From Alphaproteobacteria bacterium (GTDB taxonomy: Bacteria; Pseudomonadota; Alphaproteobacteria; Rhizobiales; Xanthobacteraceae): a stretch of 6,767 nucleotides of DNA. The position numbers and the translations under genes were made by a program. Below the pieces are notes generated by a model. That model was not told the origin of the DNA. It ran no database searches and saw only the letters and a list, made by a program, of their open reading frames with translations. Below are positions 1 to 6,767 of the stretch, piece after piece (positions within the stretch are counted from its first letter, which is position 1; each line of letters begins with the position of its first letter). The stretch lies in the NCBI GenBank assembly GCA_005883445.1, contig VAZL01000394.1:1-6767 (forward strand), written 5' to 3'.

Positions 1-3000
1 GATCAGTTGCAGCTCCGCGGTGCCGCCGCCGAACAGCTCGGTGAACAGGTGCTTGAAGTGGTTGCTCACCATCTCGAACGAGGCGAGCAGCCGCTCGCGC
101 GCTTCGCGGTTGAGGTTCTGGATGCCCTGACGCAGCCGCTTGATCGCTTCGACCAGGTCGTCGCGCTCCGAGGTGAGCGAGCCGTGTTGGGTCTCGACCT
201 CGCGCAGCTCTTCCTCGGCGCGCAGGTTGACGGCGCCGAGCCGCTCGCGATCGCGGCGCAGCCGTTCGAGATCGGCTTCCACCTCGGCGACGTCGGGCAA
301 CGCCTTGCCGGGGTCGATGCCGGCAAGCTTGGCGACCTCGGTGGGCTCGATTTCCAGCATCTCGCGAATTTCGTGGGCGACGTCGCCGAGCCGGCGCTTG
401 CCGCCTTCGAAACGCTCCTCCGCGCGCGCGGCCTCCTCGCGCGCGGTGCCCATGGCTTCGAGCGCGGCGCGTGCGGCGCGGTCGGCCTCGGCGAGCGCGT
501 TCTCGCCTTGGGCGAGCTGATCGGCGGCGGCGCGCCGCTCCGCTTGCGCGGTTTCGATCTCGCTGATGAGCGCGCGCCGCTTCTCTTCGAACGTGCGCGG
601 AGCATCCTCGAGGCTCGCGCGCTCGCTCTTGGCCTCTTCGACGCGTGCGTCGAGCGTGGTGATCTGCGCCGCCGCGCCGTCGTTGCGCGCGCTCCAGGCT
701 TGGCGGTCGGCGGCGATCGCGGCGAGCCGCCGCGCGGAAATCTCCGCTTCGCGCGCCAGCGCCTGCGCTTCCGCGCGCACCTCGGCTAGACGCGCGCGCT
801 GGCCTTCGATCTCGCCGCGCGCGCCGGCAAGCTGCGTCTCGATATTGGCGGCGAGGGGCAACGCCTTGAGCGCGCGCTGCGCTTCGTTGCGCGCCGCGGT
901 CGTTTCGTCGCGGCTCGCGGTCAATCGCGCCGCCGCCTCGCGCAGCGCCGACAGGCGCGCCGCGTTACGGCTCGTCTCGCGCTCGGCCTCGGCGTGCCGC
1001 TCGCGCGCGGCCTGAGACTCGTGCTGCAGCGCGCGCCAGTGCGCGCGCGCCGCGGCCTCGGCCTCGGCGGCGGAGGCGACCTCGGCCTCGGCTGCCGTCA
1101 CGGCTTTCTGTTTGTCCTCGACCTCGCGCCGCGCCGCCGTGAGCTCGGCCTCGATCTCGGCGAGGCGGTTCTTGCCTGCCAAACGGCGCGCCGCGCCGGC
1201 CGGCGCATCGGCGGCGACCGCGAAGCCGTCCCAGCGCCAGAGGTCGCCCTCGCGCGACACCAGGCGCTGGCCGGGCTTGAGCATCGGCGCGAGGCGCGCG
1301 GCCTCCTCGCGCTTGATCACTCCGATTTGCGCCAGCCGTCGCGCCAGCTCTTTCGGCGCCTTGACGTGATCGCCCAACGCGTGGACGCCGTCCGGCAGCG
1401 CCGGATCGGCGGCATCGATGGCGGCGCCGGCCCAGCGCATGGGCGCGGACGGATCGATCGGGGCTTCGAGATCATCGCCGAGCGCGGCACCGAGGGCAGC
1501 CTCGTAACCCTTGTCGACGGCGACGCGATCGAGCGCCGGCGGCCATAGTTTCTTGGCGTCGACATGTAGAAGCTTCGCCAGCGTCTTGGCCTCGGTGTCG
1601 AGACGCTGGCCGCGGCGCTCGGCCTCGGCGAGCGGGCCGCGGGCGACGTCGAGCGCCTGGCGGGCGGCGGAGTGGGCGGCCTCGGCGCGCAAGGCTGCGG
1701 CTTCCGCCTCGGCGACCGCGGTCTGCGTGGACTCGGCCGCCTTGGCGAGCGGCGCCAGATCGGCGCGTCCCTTCGCCTCGACCTGTTCGAGCGCCGCCTC
1801 CACCGCGGCGATTTCGTCGGCCAGACGCGCGACCCGATCGTCGTGCTCACGCGCGGCATGTTCCAGTGCATGGCGTCGCGCGGTCAGGTCGGCGAGCGTG
1901 GCGGTGAGTTCGTCGGCGGCTTTTTCCGAGCGCACCAGCACGGCGTCGGCTTGCGCGACCCGCTTGTCGACGCCTGCGCGCCGCTCGTCGTTGGCTTTGA
2001 CCTCGCGCTGCAGCTCCGCCTCTTCGCTGGCAAGCCGCGCCAGCGCGGCCTGTGCGTCCGCCGCCAGCCGTCGTTCGCGCTCGATGTCGTCTCCGAGCTG
2101 AACGAGCCTGCGGTCGAGCTCGGCCATGCGCTCCGTGGCGCGCGTCTCTTCGCGGTCGAGCGTCTCGCGCGCCATGGTCAATCGCTGCAAGGCGGCGGCC
2201 GCGCGCACCTCGGCCTCGCGTAGCGCCGGCAGCGCGGCGGCCGCGAGCGCCTGGCGCTTGGACGCCTCGGCCTGCTCGCCGCTGCGCGCGGCGACGAGCC
2301 GCACCGCCGCGCTCTTGGCCTGCTCGGCCTCGGCGAGCTCGGCATTGGCGGCGACCCAGCGCAGGTGAAACAGCGTCGCCTCGGCCTTGCGCACGCGCTC
2401 GGCGACGGCGCGATAACGGATCGCCTGCCGCGCCTGGCGTTTGAGCGCGTCGATCTGGCCCGCGAGCTGGTTGATCACGTCTTCGAGCCGCGCGAGGTTG
2501 TGCTCCGCCGCGCGCAGCCGCAGCTCCGCCTCGTGCCGCCGCGCATGCAGGCCCGATATGCCGGCGGCTTCCTCGAGCACGCGCCGGCGCTGTTCCGGCT
2601 TGGCCTGGATGATCTCGCCGATGCGCCCTTGATGCACCATCGAGGGCGAACGCGAGCCGGTCGAAGCGTCGGCGAACAGGATGTGCACGTCGCGGGCGCG
2701 CACCTCGCGGCCGTTGATGCGGTAGGTGGAGCCCGCCTCGCGCTCGATGCGGCGCGACACGTCGAGCGTCTCATTCTCATTGAACTGGGCGGGCGCCTTG
2801 CGCGCGCGGTTGTCGATCTGGATCGCGACCTCGGCGTTGTTGCGCCCCGGCCGGCTGTTGGTGCCGGAAAAGATCACGTCGTCCATGTCGGCGGCGCGCA
2901 GCGATTTGTGCGAGGTCTCGCCCATCACCCAGCGCAGCGCTTCGACCAGGTTCGATTTGCCGCAGCCGTTCGGCCCGACCACGCCAGTGAGCCCCGGCTC

Positions 3001-3066
3001 AATCAGAAAATCGGTCGGCTCGACGAAAGATTTGAAACCGAGCAGACGCAGCCGCGTGAGTTTCAT
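1..3066 (-). CDS. smc: Chromosome segregation ATPase SMC (C-terminal end outside window)
   Basis: SMC forms a ring-shaped ATPase dimer that, with ScpA and ScpB, organises and separates newly replicated chromosomes. The frame is open from the ATG at 3066 to the left edge, giving 1022 residues. The N-terminus MKLTRLRLLGFKSF is the usual family start, which fixes the start although the Shine-Dalgarno match is weak. The Walker A motif GPNGCGKSN is at residues 31-39, and the Q-loop region MVHQGRIGEI near 143-152. The QARQAIRYR segment begins the first coiled coil. A compact hinge lies at about 503-635 (LWPPALDRV to LAGKNRL), flanked by long Ala/Arg/Glu-rich coiled coils. LGAVNLRAEEE (from 943) and FTELFGGGTAELQLI at the edge mark the return to the C-terminal head. 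The ABC signature, Walker B and D-loop should lie in the missing last 130 or so residues. The hinge and head look alphaproteobacterial. I saw no frameshift in the parts I translated. Confidence 0.97.
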   Translation of the reverse strand, partial: MKLTRLRLLGFKSFVEPTDFLIEPGLTGVVGPNGCGKSNLVEALRWVMGETSHKSLRAADMDDVIFSGTNSRPGRNNAEVAIQIDNRARKAPAQFNENETLDVSRRIEREAGSTYRINGREVRARDVHILFADASTGSRSPSMVHQGRIGEIIQAKPEQRRRVLEEAAGISGLHARRHEAELRLRAAEHNLARLEDVINQLAGQIDALKRQARQAIRYRAVAERVRKAEATLFHLRWVAANAELAEAEQAKSAAVRLVAARSGEQAEASKRQALAAAALPALREAEVRAAAALQRLTMARETLDREETRATERMAELDRRLVQLGDDIERERRLAADAQAALARLASEEAELQREVKANDERRAGVDKRVAQADAVLVRSEKAADELTATLADLTARRHALEHAAREHDDRVARLADEIAAVEAALEQVEAKGRADLAPLAKAAESTQTAVAEAEAAALRAEAAHSAARQALDVARGPLAEAERRGQRLDTEAKTLAKLLHVDAKKLWPPALDRVAVDKGYEAALGAALGDDLEAPIDPSAPMRWAGAAIDAADPALPDGVHALGDHVKAPKELARRLAQIGVIKREEAARLAPMLKPGQRLVSREGDLWRWDGFAVAADAPAGAARRLAGKNRLAEIEAELTAARREVEDKQKAVTAAEAEVASAAEAEAAARAHWRALQHESQAARERHAEAERETSRNAARLSALREAAARLTASRDETTAARNEAQRALKALPLAANIETQLAGARGEIEGQRARLAEVRAEAQALAREAEISARRLAAIAADRQAWSARNDGAAAQITTLDARVEEAKSERASLEDAPRTFEEKRRALISEIETAQAERRAAADQLAQGENALAEADRAARAALEAMGTAREEAARAEERFEGGKRRLGDVAHEIREMLEIEPTEVAKLAGIDPGKALPDVAEVEADLERLRRDRERLGAVNLRAEEELREVETQHGSLTSERDDLVEAIKRLRQGIQNLNREARERLLASFEMVSNHFKHLFTELFGGGTAELQLI

Positions 3067-3217
3067 AGGGACGCCGTTCCAGTCCTGACCGCCCGGCGGC
3101 GACCACGTTCGGTCCGGCCTCGGGCCCATGGGAGGGTCGAGCGGTGGGTGGAGGGTCGCCGCATCGACCGGCACAATGAATCGCCGGGCGCGATTCCGCA
3201 ACAGAAAGAACGCGTTA

Positions 3218-3237
3218 TCCCGCCCGCACTGGCGGGA
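3218..3237 (-). terminator. Hairpin in the DsbA-gene/smc spacer, possible weak terminator
   Basis: In the 242-base gap between the DsbA-family stop (3309) and the smc start (3066), a perfect 7-bp inverted repeat TCCCGCC/GGCGGGA encloses a 6-base loop. On the minus strand it is followed about ten bases later by a T-rich stretch (TTCTTTCT) rather than an immediate T-run, so an intrinsic terminator is possible but not convincing. Two further small inverted repeats lie close by: a 12-bp palindrome CGGCCCGGGCCG at 3245-3256, and CCTGC/GCAGG around a 4-base loop at 3270-3283. A run of six T on the minus strand (3297-3302) sits just after the DsbA-family stop, but no strong stem precedes it. I see no gene or clear promoter in this gap. 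Confidence 0.3.
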
Positions 3238-3308
3238 CGGCGCACGGCCCGGGCCGCCCGGATGACCGGCCTGCTCCAGCAGGAAGGAAAGTGGTTAAAA
3301 AAGCGTTA

Positions 3309-4010
3309 TCAGCCCTTGAGATAGGGGGCGACTTGCTTGTCCAGCTCCTCGGGGGTGAGGGCGCCGCGGAATGTCTTGCCATTGATGAAAAAGGTCGGCG
3401 TGGAATTGACGTTGAATTTCTGCGCCGCCCGGTTCTGCGTTTCCTTGAGGCCGTCGAGTATCTGCTGATTCGCCAAGCATTCATTGAAGCTCTGCTCGGT
3501 GAAGCCGGCCTGCTTGGCGATGGCGAGCATCGGCTGCAGGGGCTTCTGCACCACCCACTCCTTCTGCTGGGAGAAGAACGCGTCGATCAACGGGAAGTAT
3601 TTGTCCTTGCCGGCGCAGCGCGCCAGCATGGCGGCCCCGGCGGCGAGCTGATCCAACGGAAATTCCCGGAAAATGAAGCGCACCTTGCCGGTGTCGATGT
3701 ATTTCTTCTTCAGCTCGGGATAGGTGGTCTCGTGAAAATGGCTGCAGTGCGGGCAGGTCATCGAGGCGTATTCGACGATGGTGACGGGAGCATCGGCCTG
3801 CCCCTGGATCTCGTCGCCGAGCGGACCCGGCACCAGCAGGTCGGCCATCGGCACTTCCCCGGCCGGTGAGGTCTGAGCCGCTGCCGTGTCGGTCGGGCCC
3901 CACAGAGCATAGCCGGCGCCGCCGGCGGCGATGATCGCGATGAGCGCCGCGGCGCCGAGGAGCGCATGACGACGCGTGACGCTTGGGGTGGCTTCGGTGT
4001 CCTTGGTCAT
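3309..4010 (-). CDS. DsbA-family thiol:disulfide oxidoreductase with signal/anchor sequence
   Basis: This is a predicted periplasmic or membrane-anchored thioredoxin-fold protein that forms or rearranges disulfide bonds in exported proteins. From the ATG at 4010 it has 233 residues. An in-frame ATG at 4076 would add 22 residues ahead of the signal, so the shorter form is preferred. Residues 13-37 are a twin-arginine-like sequence (VTRRHALLG) followed by a hydrophobic stretch, and TAAAQ at 43-47 could be a cleavage site. The active site CPHC is at 86-89 in the context YASMTCPHCSHFH, and the cis-proline loop STPTFFING places Pro at 205. An alpha-helical insertion between these carries two more cysteines (132 and 178), as in many alpha-DsbA proteins, where they can form a second disulfide. 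It lies between the DciA-family gene and smc, in the same direction. Which DsbA paralogue this is, and whether it is an oxidase or isomerase, cannot be told from sequence alone. Confidence 0.93.
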   Translation of the reverse strand: MTKDTEATPSVTRRHALLGAAALIAIIAAGGAGYALWGPTDTAAAQTSPAGEVPMADLLVPGPLGDEIQGQADAPVTIVEYASMTCPHCSHFHETTYPELKKKYIDTGKVRFIFREFPLDQLAAGAAMLARCAGKDKYFPLIDAFFSQQKEWVVQKPLQPMLAIAKQAGFTEQSFNECLANQQILDGLKETQNRAAQKFNVNSTPTFFINGKTFRGALTPEELDKQVAPYLKG

Positions 4011-4084
4011 GATCCGTGATCCGCGCAAGTGGGCCGGCTGGCGCCCGAGTCGATCGTTCCCGCCGATCTCGAGCAAGTCGATGT

Positions 4085-4096
4085 CGAGCTAGCTCG
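4085..4096. repeat. 12-bp perfect palindrome upstream of the DsbA-family gene
   Basis: CGAGCTAGCTCG is a perfect 12-bp palindrome in the 141-base spacer between the DciA-family stop (4152) and the DsbA-family start (4010). It lies 75 bases upstream of that start. It could be a dimeric repressor site or a small hairpin, but no promoter hexamers of good quality frame it. It may be chance in a GC-rich genome. The rest of the spacer shows nothing I can name. Confidence 0.25.
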
Positions 4097-4151
4097 CTAC
4101 CTTCAAACGGCGAATGTGGCAATGCCCGGCCGCCCTGCCAAGGCCTTGCGG

Positions 4152-4628
4152 TCACGACTGTTTGATGGCCGCCCCCAGCCGGCCGAGCGCGGCGCGCAGA
4201 TTTTCGTCCGCGATTTCGGGGAGATCGGCGGCGATACGCGCCGCCGCTTCGGGATCGCCGGCGGGCTGCGGCGCTTGCTCGCGACGGCGAAGCGGCGCTT
4301 GCCGCAGCCGCAGTCCGCCGACCGCCTGCCAGCCGAAAAATCGGTTCACCCGCTCGAGCACGACGCCGGAGAGGTGCTGGATTTCGATCGCGGCCGGTCC
4401 CTCGACCCGCAGCACGAGCGTGCCAGGCTCCGGCGTGTGGCCGTGGGCTGCCCGCGTCCACTGGATCTTTTCCGGCTCCGAATGGGCCGCGATCTCGGCG
4501 CCCACGATCTCGGCCCAACGGGTCACGAGTTCGCTCGAAGCGAAGCCCTGCTTGGCGAATGCATCGGTCAGCGTCTTGTGCAGAAGATCTGAGAGCGGAC
4601 GCGCGAAGGACTTGCCGGGCTTGTTCAT
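4152..4628 (-). CDS. dciA: DUF721/DciA-family protein
   Basis: DciA proteins are the ancestral loaders or partners of the replicative helicase DnaB in bacteria lacking DnaC or DnaI. The assignment here is at family level. From the ATG at 4628 the product has 158 residues; a GTG at 4646 would add six. The N-terminal half carries the DUF721 pattern: LSDLLHKTL at 12-20, then LVTRWAEIVGAEIAAHSEPEKIQW at 35-57 with the hallmark Trp38 and Val-Gly pair. Next come a beta-rich segment TLVLRVEGPAAIEIQH (70-85) and a helix ending in NRFFGW (95-100). The C-terminal part from about 110 is charged and Pro/Ala-rich and probably flexible, with a short helical end. No membrane segment or signal is seen. The gene is divergent from mutY and upstream of the DsbA-family gene and smc, an arrangement I recall as common in alphaproteobacteria. 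Confidence 0.85.
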   Translation of the reverse strand: MNKPGKSFARPLSDLLHKTLTDAFAKQGFASSELVTRWAEIVGAEIAAHSEPEKIQWTRAAHGHTPEPGTLVLRVEGPAAIEIQHLSGVVLERVNRFFGWQAVGGLRLRQAPLRRREQAPQPAGDPEAAARIAADLPEIADENLRAALGRLGAAIKQS

Positions 4629-4675
4629 GCTGCAAGGCTCTGCCACATCGGTCGGCGATGACGCTAGCAGTTGGG

Positions 4676-5764
4676 ATGAAGCGGCGAAAGCGCGCGTCGC
4701 AACCGCCGGGCCCGAACGGCGCTGATCTCAGCGCCGACCTCTTGGCCTGGTACGACCGCCATCGCCGCAAGCTTCCCTGGCGCGCGCTGCCCGGTGAACG
4801 GCCCGACCCCTATCGCGTCTGGCTCTCCGAGATCATGCTGCAGCAAACCACGACCAAGGCGGTCGTACCCTATTTCGCGCGCTTTGCCGCGCGCTGGCCG
4901 AGCGTGCGCGCGCTCGCGGCGGCGCCGCTCGAGGACGTGCTCAAGCTCTGGGCCGGGCTCGGCTATTACGCGCGCGCGCGGCATCTGCACGCCTGCGCCA
5001 AGGCCGTGGTCGAGCGCCATGGCGGACACTTTCCACAAAGCCAAGCGGCGCTCGCCGCGCTGCCCGGCATCGGCCCCTACACGGCGGCGGCGATCGCGGC
5101 GATCGCGTTTGACGCGCCGGCCGCGGCGGTCGACGGCAACGTGGAGCGGGTGGTGGCGCGGCTCCACGCCGTCGCCGCCGAACTGGCCGCGGCCAAGGCC
5201 GAGATTCGGCGGCTCACCGCGCGTCTCGTGCCGCCCGAACGCGCCGGCGATTTCGCCCAAGCGCTGATGGATCTCGGCGCAACCATCTGCACGCCGAAGA
5301 AGCCGGCGTGCGCGCTGTGTCCGTGGATGGGCGCGTGCGCCGCCCGCCGTCGCGGCGATCCCGAGACGTTTCCGCTCAAGGCGCCGAAGAAGGAAGGACG
5401 CCTGCGCCGCGGGGCGGCATTCGTGGTCGTTCGCAGTGACGGCTTCGTGCTCGTGCGCTCGCGCCCGCCGACGGGACTGCTGGGCGGCATGACCGAGGTG
5501 CCGACCACGCAATGGACGCATGATTTCGACGCCGGCGCGGAGCTCGGCCCGCGGTTGGGGCGCGCGCGGCCGAAGTGGCGACGCGTGGGCGGCGTCGTCA
5601 CCCACACGTTCACGCATTTTCCGCTCGAGCTCGTCGTCTATATCGCGGACGTTCCGGCGGGCGCGGCCGCGCCGCGAGGCGCGCGTTGGGTCCGCCATGC
5701 GGATCTTCGCGCCGAGGCGCTGCCCAATGTCATGCGCAAAGTGCTCTCGCATGCGCTAGGATGA
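4676..5764 (+). CDS. mutY: A/G-specific adenine glycosylase MutY
   Basis: MutY removes adenine mispaired with 8-oxoguanine, preventing G:C to T:A changes. With the ATG at 4676 the product has 362 residues, typical of the family (E. coli about 350). An in-frame ATG at 4658 would add MTLAVG, and neither start has a strong ribosome binding site. In order: LPWRALPGERPDPYRVWLSE gives the catalytic Glu52 in WLSEIMLQQT; the helix-hairpin-helix LPGIGPYTAAAI is at 129-140; VDGNVERV places the catalytic Asp at 153. The 4Fe-4S ligands Cys205, 212, 215 and 221 have C-x6-C-x2-C-x5-C spacing. The C-terminal Nudix-like domain begins near 245 (AAFVVVRSDGFVLV) and holds THTFTHF at 309-315, the counterpart of the loop that senses 8-oxoG. 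All key residues are present, so the enzyme should be active. It is divergent from the DciA-family gene; the next gene starts 48 bases after its stop. Confidence 0.96.
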   Translation: MKRRKRASQPPGPNGADLSADLLAWYDRHRRKLPWRALPGERPDPYRVWLSEIMLQQTTTKAVVPYFARFAARWPSVRALAAAPLEDVLKLWAGLGYYARARHLHACAKAVVERHGGHFPQSQAALAALPGIGPYTAAAIAAIAFDAPAAAVDGNVERVVARLHAVAAELAAAKAEIRRLTARLVPPERAGDFAQALMDLGATICTPKKPACALCPWMGACAARRRGDPETFPLKAPKKEGRLRRGAAFVVVRSDGFVLVRSRPPTGLLGGMTEVPTTQWTHDFDAGAELGPRLGRARPKWRRVGGVVTHTFTHFPLELVVYIADVPAGAAAPRGARWVRHADLRAEALPNVMRKVLSHALG

Positions 5765-5800
5765 CGCCCATACGATCCGCAGAGGTCGCAGCCATGCACG

Positions 5801-5805
5801 GGAGG
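5801..5805 (+). promoter_or_regulatory. Ribosome binding site for the SMP-30-family gene
   Basis: GGAGG lies seven bases before the ATG at 5813, a near-ideal Shine-Dalgarno site. It favours 5813 over the ATG at 5793, which lies upstream of this site and lacks a comparable sequence of its own. The site shows that translation signals remain intact even though the protein lacks its middle. Confidence 0.75.
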
Positions 5806-5812
5806 TCCTGCC

Positions 5813-6463
<651 letters not shown>

Positions 6464-6508
6464 GCGTGGGACCGCTTGTGACGCGACTTTAGCTGAATAA
6501 GCAGCATG

Positions 6509-6569
6509 ACTCCGGTCACCCCGGCGAAAGCGGGGATCCATAACCACGAACTCCGGAATATGGGTTCCC
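6509..6569. repeat. Palindromic interspersed repeat with GAAA-loop hairpin
   Basis: The spacer between the SMP-30-family stop (6463) and the next start (6617) contains CCCCGGCGAAAGCGGGG at 6520-6536. This can fold into a GC stem with one bulged G and a GAAA tetraloop. GGGGATCCATA just after it is partly complementary (9 of 11) to TATGGGTTCCC at 6559-6569, offering an alternative larger stem. ACTCCGG occurs twice, near 6509 and 6550. From memory, elements of the type TCACCCCGGCGAAAGCGGGG...ATCCATA are scattered in many copies between genes of alphaproteobacteria. Such elements can stabilise or end transcripts; a role here is inferred only. Confidence 0.7.
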
Positions 6570-6576
6570 AGCATAA

Positions 6577-6590
6577 GCGCGTTTACGCGC
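6577..6590 (+). other. Small hairpin ahead of the amidohydrolase ribosome binding site
   Basis: GCGCG-TTTA-CGCGC is a perfect 5-bp stem with a 4-base loop. It ends 14 bases before the AGGAGG ribosome binding site of the gene starting at 6617. No T-run follows, so it is not a typical intrinsic terminator. It may shape the 5' end of the mRNA, or be the outer part of the preceding repeat. Confidence 0.3.
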
Positions 6591-6604
6591 ATCAACATCG
6601 CAAC

Positions 6605-6610
6605 AGGAGG
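6605..6610 (+). promoter_or_regulatory. Ribosome binding site for the amidohydrolase-like gene
   Basis: AGGAGG is a strong Shine-Dalgarno sequence six bases before the ATG at 6617. It fixes the start of the partial gene at the right edge, which is otherwise too short to judge by length. Confidence 0.8.
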
Positions 6611-6616
6611 AAAGCC

Positions 6617-6767
6617 ATGCCCAACGGGTCACGCCGCAATTTTCTCGTCACCGCCGGTTCATTCGCGCTCGCCCTGGGCGGCTCGGCGCGCGCCGCGATG
6701 GCACCGGACGACAAGTTCGATCTTCTGATCAAAGGCGGAGACGCACTCGATCCGAGCCAATCGCTGC
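6617..6767 (+). CDS. Exported amidohydrolase-like protein, N-terminal fragment (runs off window)
   Basis: Only the first 50 residues are in the window. The start is set by the AGGAGG site just upstream. The leader MPNGSRRNFLVTAGSFALAL is a good twin-arginine signal: SRR-x-FL followed by a short hydrophobic stretch, with a likely cleavage region around GSARAAMA. The mature part begins FDLLIKGGDALDPSQSL, which resembles the opening beta-strands of metal-dependent amidohydrolases (dihydroorotase-like or deacetylase-like enzymes, usually written DLLIKGGxVxDP). The metal-binding HxH that would confirm this should come about 30-40 residues later, beyond the edge. It shares direction and exported character with the SMP-30-family gene upstream, which suggests a joint catabolic role. 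The substrate is unknown. Confidence 0.75.
   Translation, partial: MPNGSRRNFLVTAGSFALALGGSARAAMAPDDKFDLLIKGGDALDPSQSL

Noticed and set aside
2625..2640. His in the SMC segment MVHQGRI where I recall Gly or Arg in relatives
   Set aside because: The position varies across SMC proteins and the neighbouring Gln is intact, so no functional change is implied.
3063..3245. Possible 60-residue minus-strand gene in the spacer before smc
   Set aside because: It overlaps the smc start, has no ribosome binding site that I can see and no family resemblance.
3296..3311. T-run just after the DsbA-family stop as an intrinsic terminator
   Set aside because: No stable GC stem directly precedes the six T on the minus strand; only a 4-bp pairing can be drawn.
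7..3324. Long plus-strand open frames at 7-789, 994-1548, 1672-2223 and 2365-3324
   Set aside because: They lie opposite smc, have Arg/Leu/Gly-rich composition typical of antisense frames in GC-rich DNA, show no recognisable domain, and smc itself has clear motifs throughout.
3481..4770. Minus-strand open frame of 429 residues spanning the DsbA and DciA genes
   Set aside because: It overlaps two well-supported genes and the mutY start in a different frame. Its Arg/Ala-rich translation shows no domain.
4664..5752. Minus-strand open frame of 362 residues opposite mutY
   Set aside because: MutY on the plus strand has all catalytic and iron-sulfur residues; the opposite frame is compositional.
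6464..6508. Promoter for the amidohydrolase-like gene (TTGTGA near 6476)
   Set aside because: No fitting -10 hexamer at the right distance; the match is no better than chance.

Overview
The window looks like chromosomal DNA from a GC-rich alphaproteobacterium, most likely of the Hyphomicrobiales (Rhizobiales). This rests on recalled family resemblance, not on a search: the SMC head and its short hinge are of the alphaproteobacterial type, the DsbA-like protein is of the alpha-DsbA type, and one spacer carries a hairpin repeat of a kind common in these genomes. No RNA gene, CRISPR array, insertion sequence or phage gene is visible.

Left part (1-4628, minus strand). Reading leftwards from 4628 there are three genes: a DUF721/DciA-family protein (4628-4152), a signal-bearing DsbA-family thiol oxidoreductase (4010-3309), and smc (from 3066, running off the left edge with 1022 residues present). 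The spacers are 141 and 242 bases, so transcription may be joint or from separate promoters. The group is a housekeeping one: replicative helicase loading (DciA), envelope disulfide chemistry (DsbA) and chromosome organisation (SMC).

Middle (4676-5764, plus strand). mutY, an A/G-specific adenine glycosylase, is transcribed divergently from the DciA gene across a very short gap of 29-47 bases. Its catalytic Glu and Asp, iron-sulfur cysteines and C-terminal 8-oxoG recognition domain are all present.

Right part (5813-6767, plus strand). An SMP-30/gluconolactonase-family gene with a twin-arginine-like leader is followed, across a spacer holding a palindromic repeat, by the start of a second twin-arginine-leader protein that looks like an amidohydrolase. 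Both have strong ribosome binding sites. The pair suggests exported hydrolases for small-molecule catabolism, but the substrate cannot be read from the sequence.

The most notable observation is that the SMP-30-family gene is open end to end yet lacks its middle. The N-terminal and C-terminal parts of the family are joined in frame at an Asp-Gly-Asn, and roughly 120-150 residues, including two of the three expected metal ligands, are absent. I found no convincing undescribed system; the rest is ordinary chromosome with a few structured spacers.
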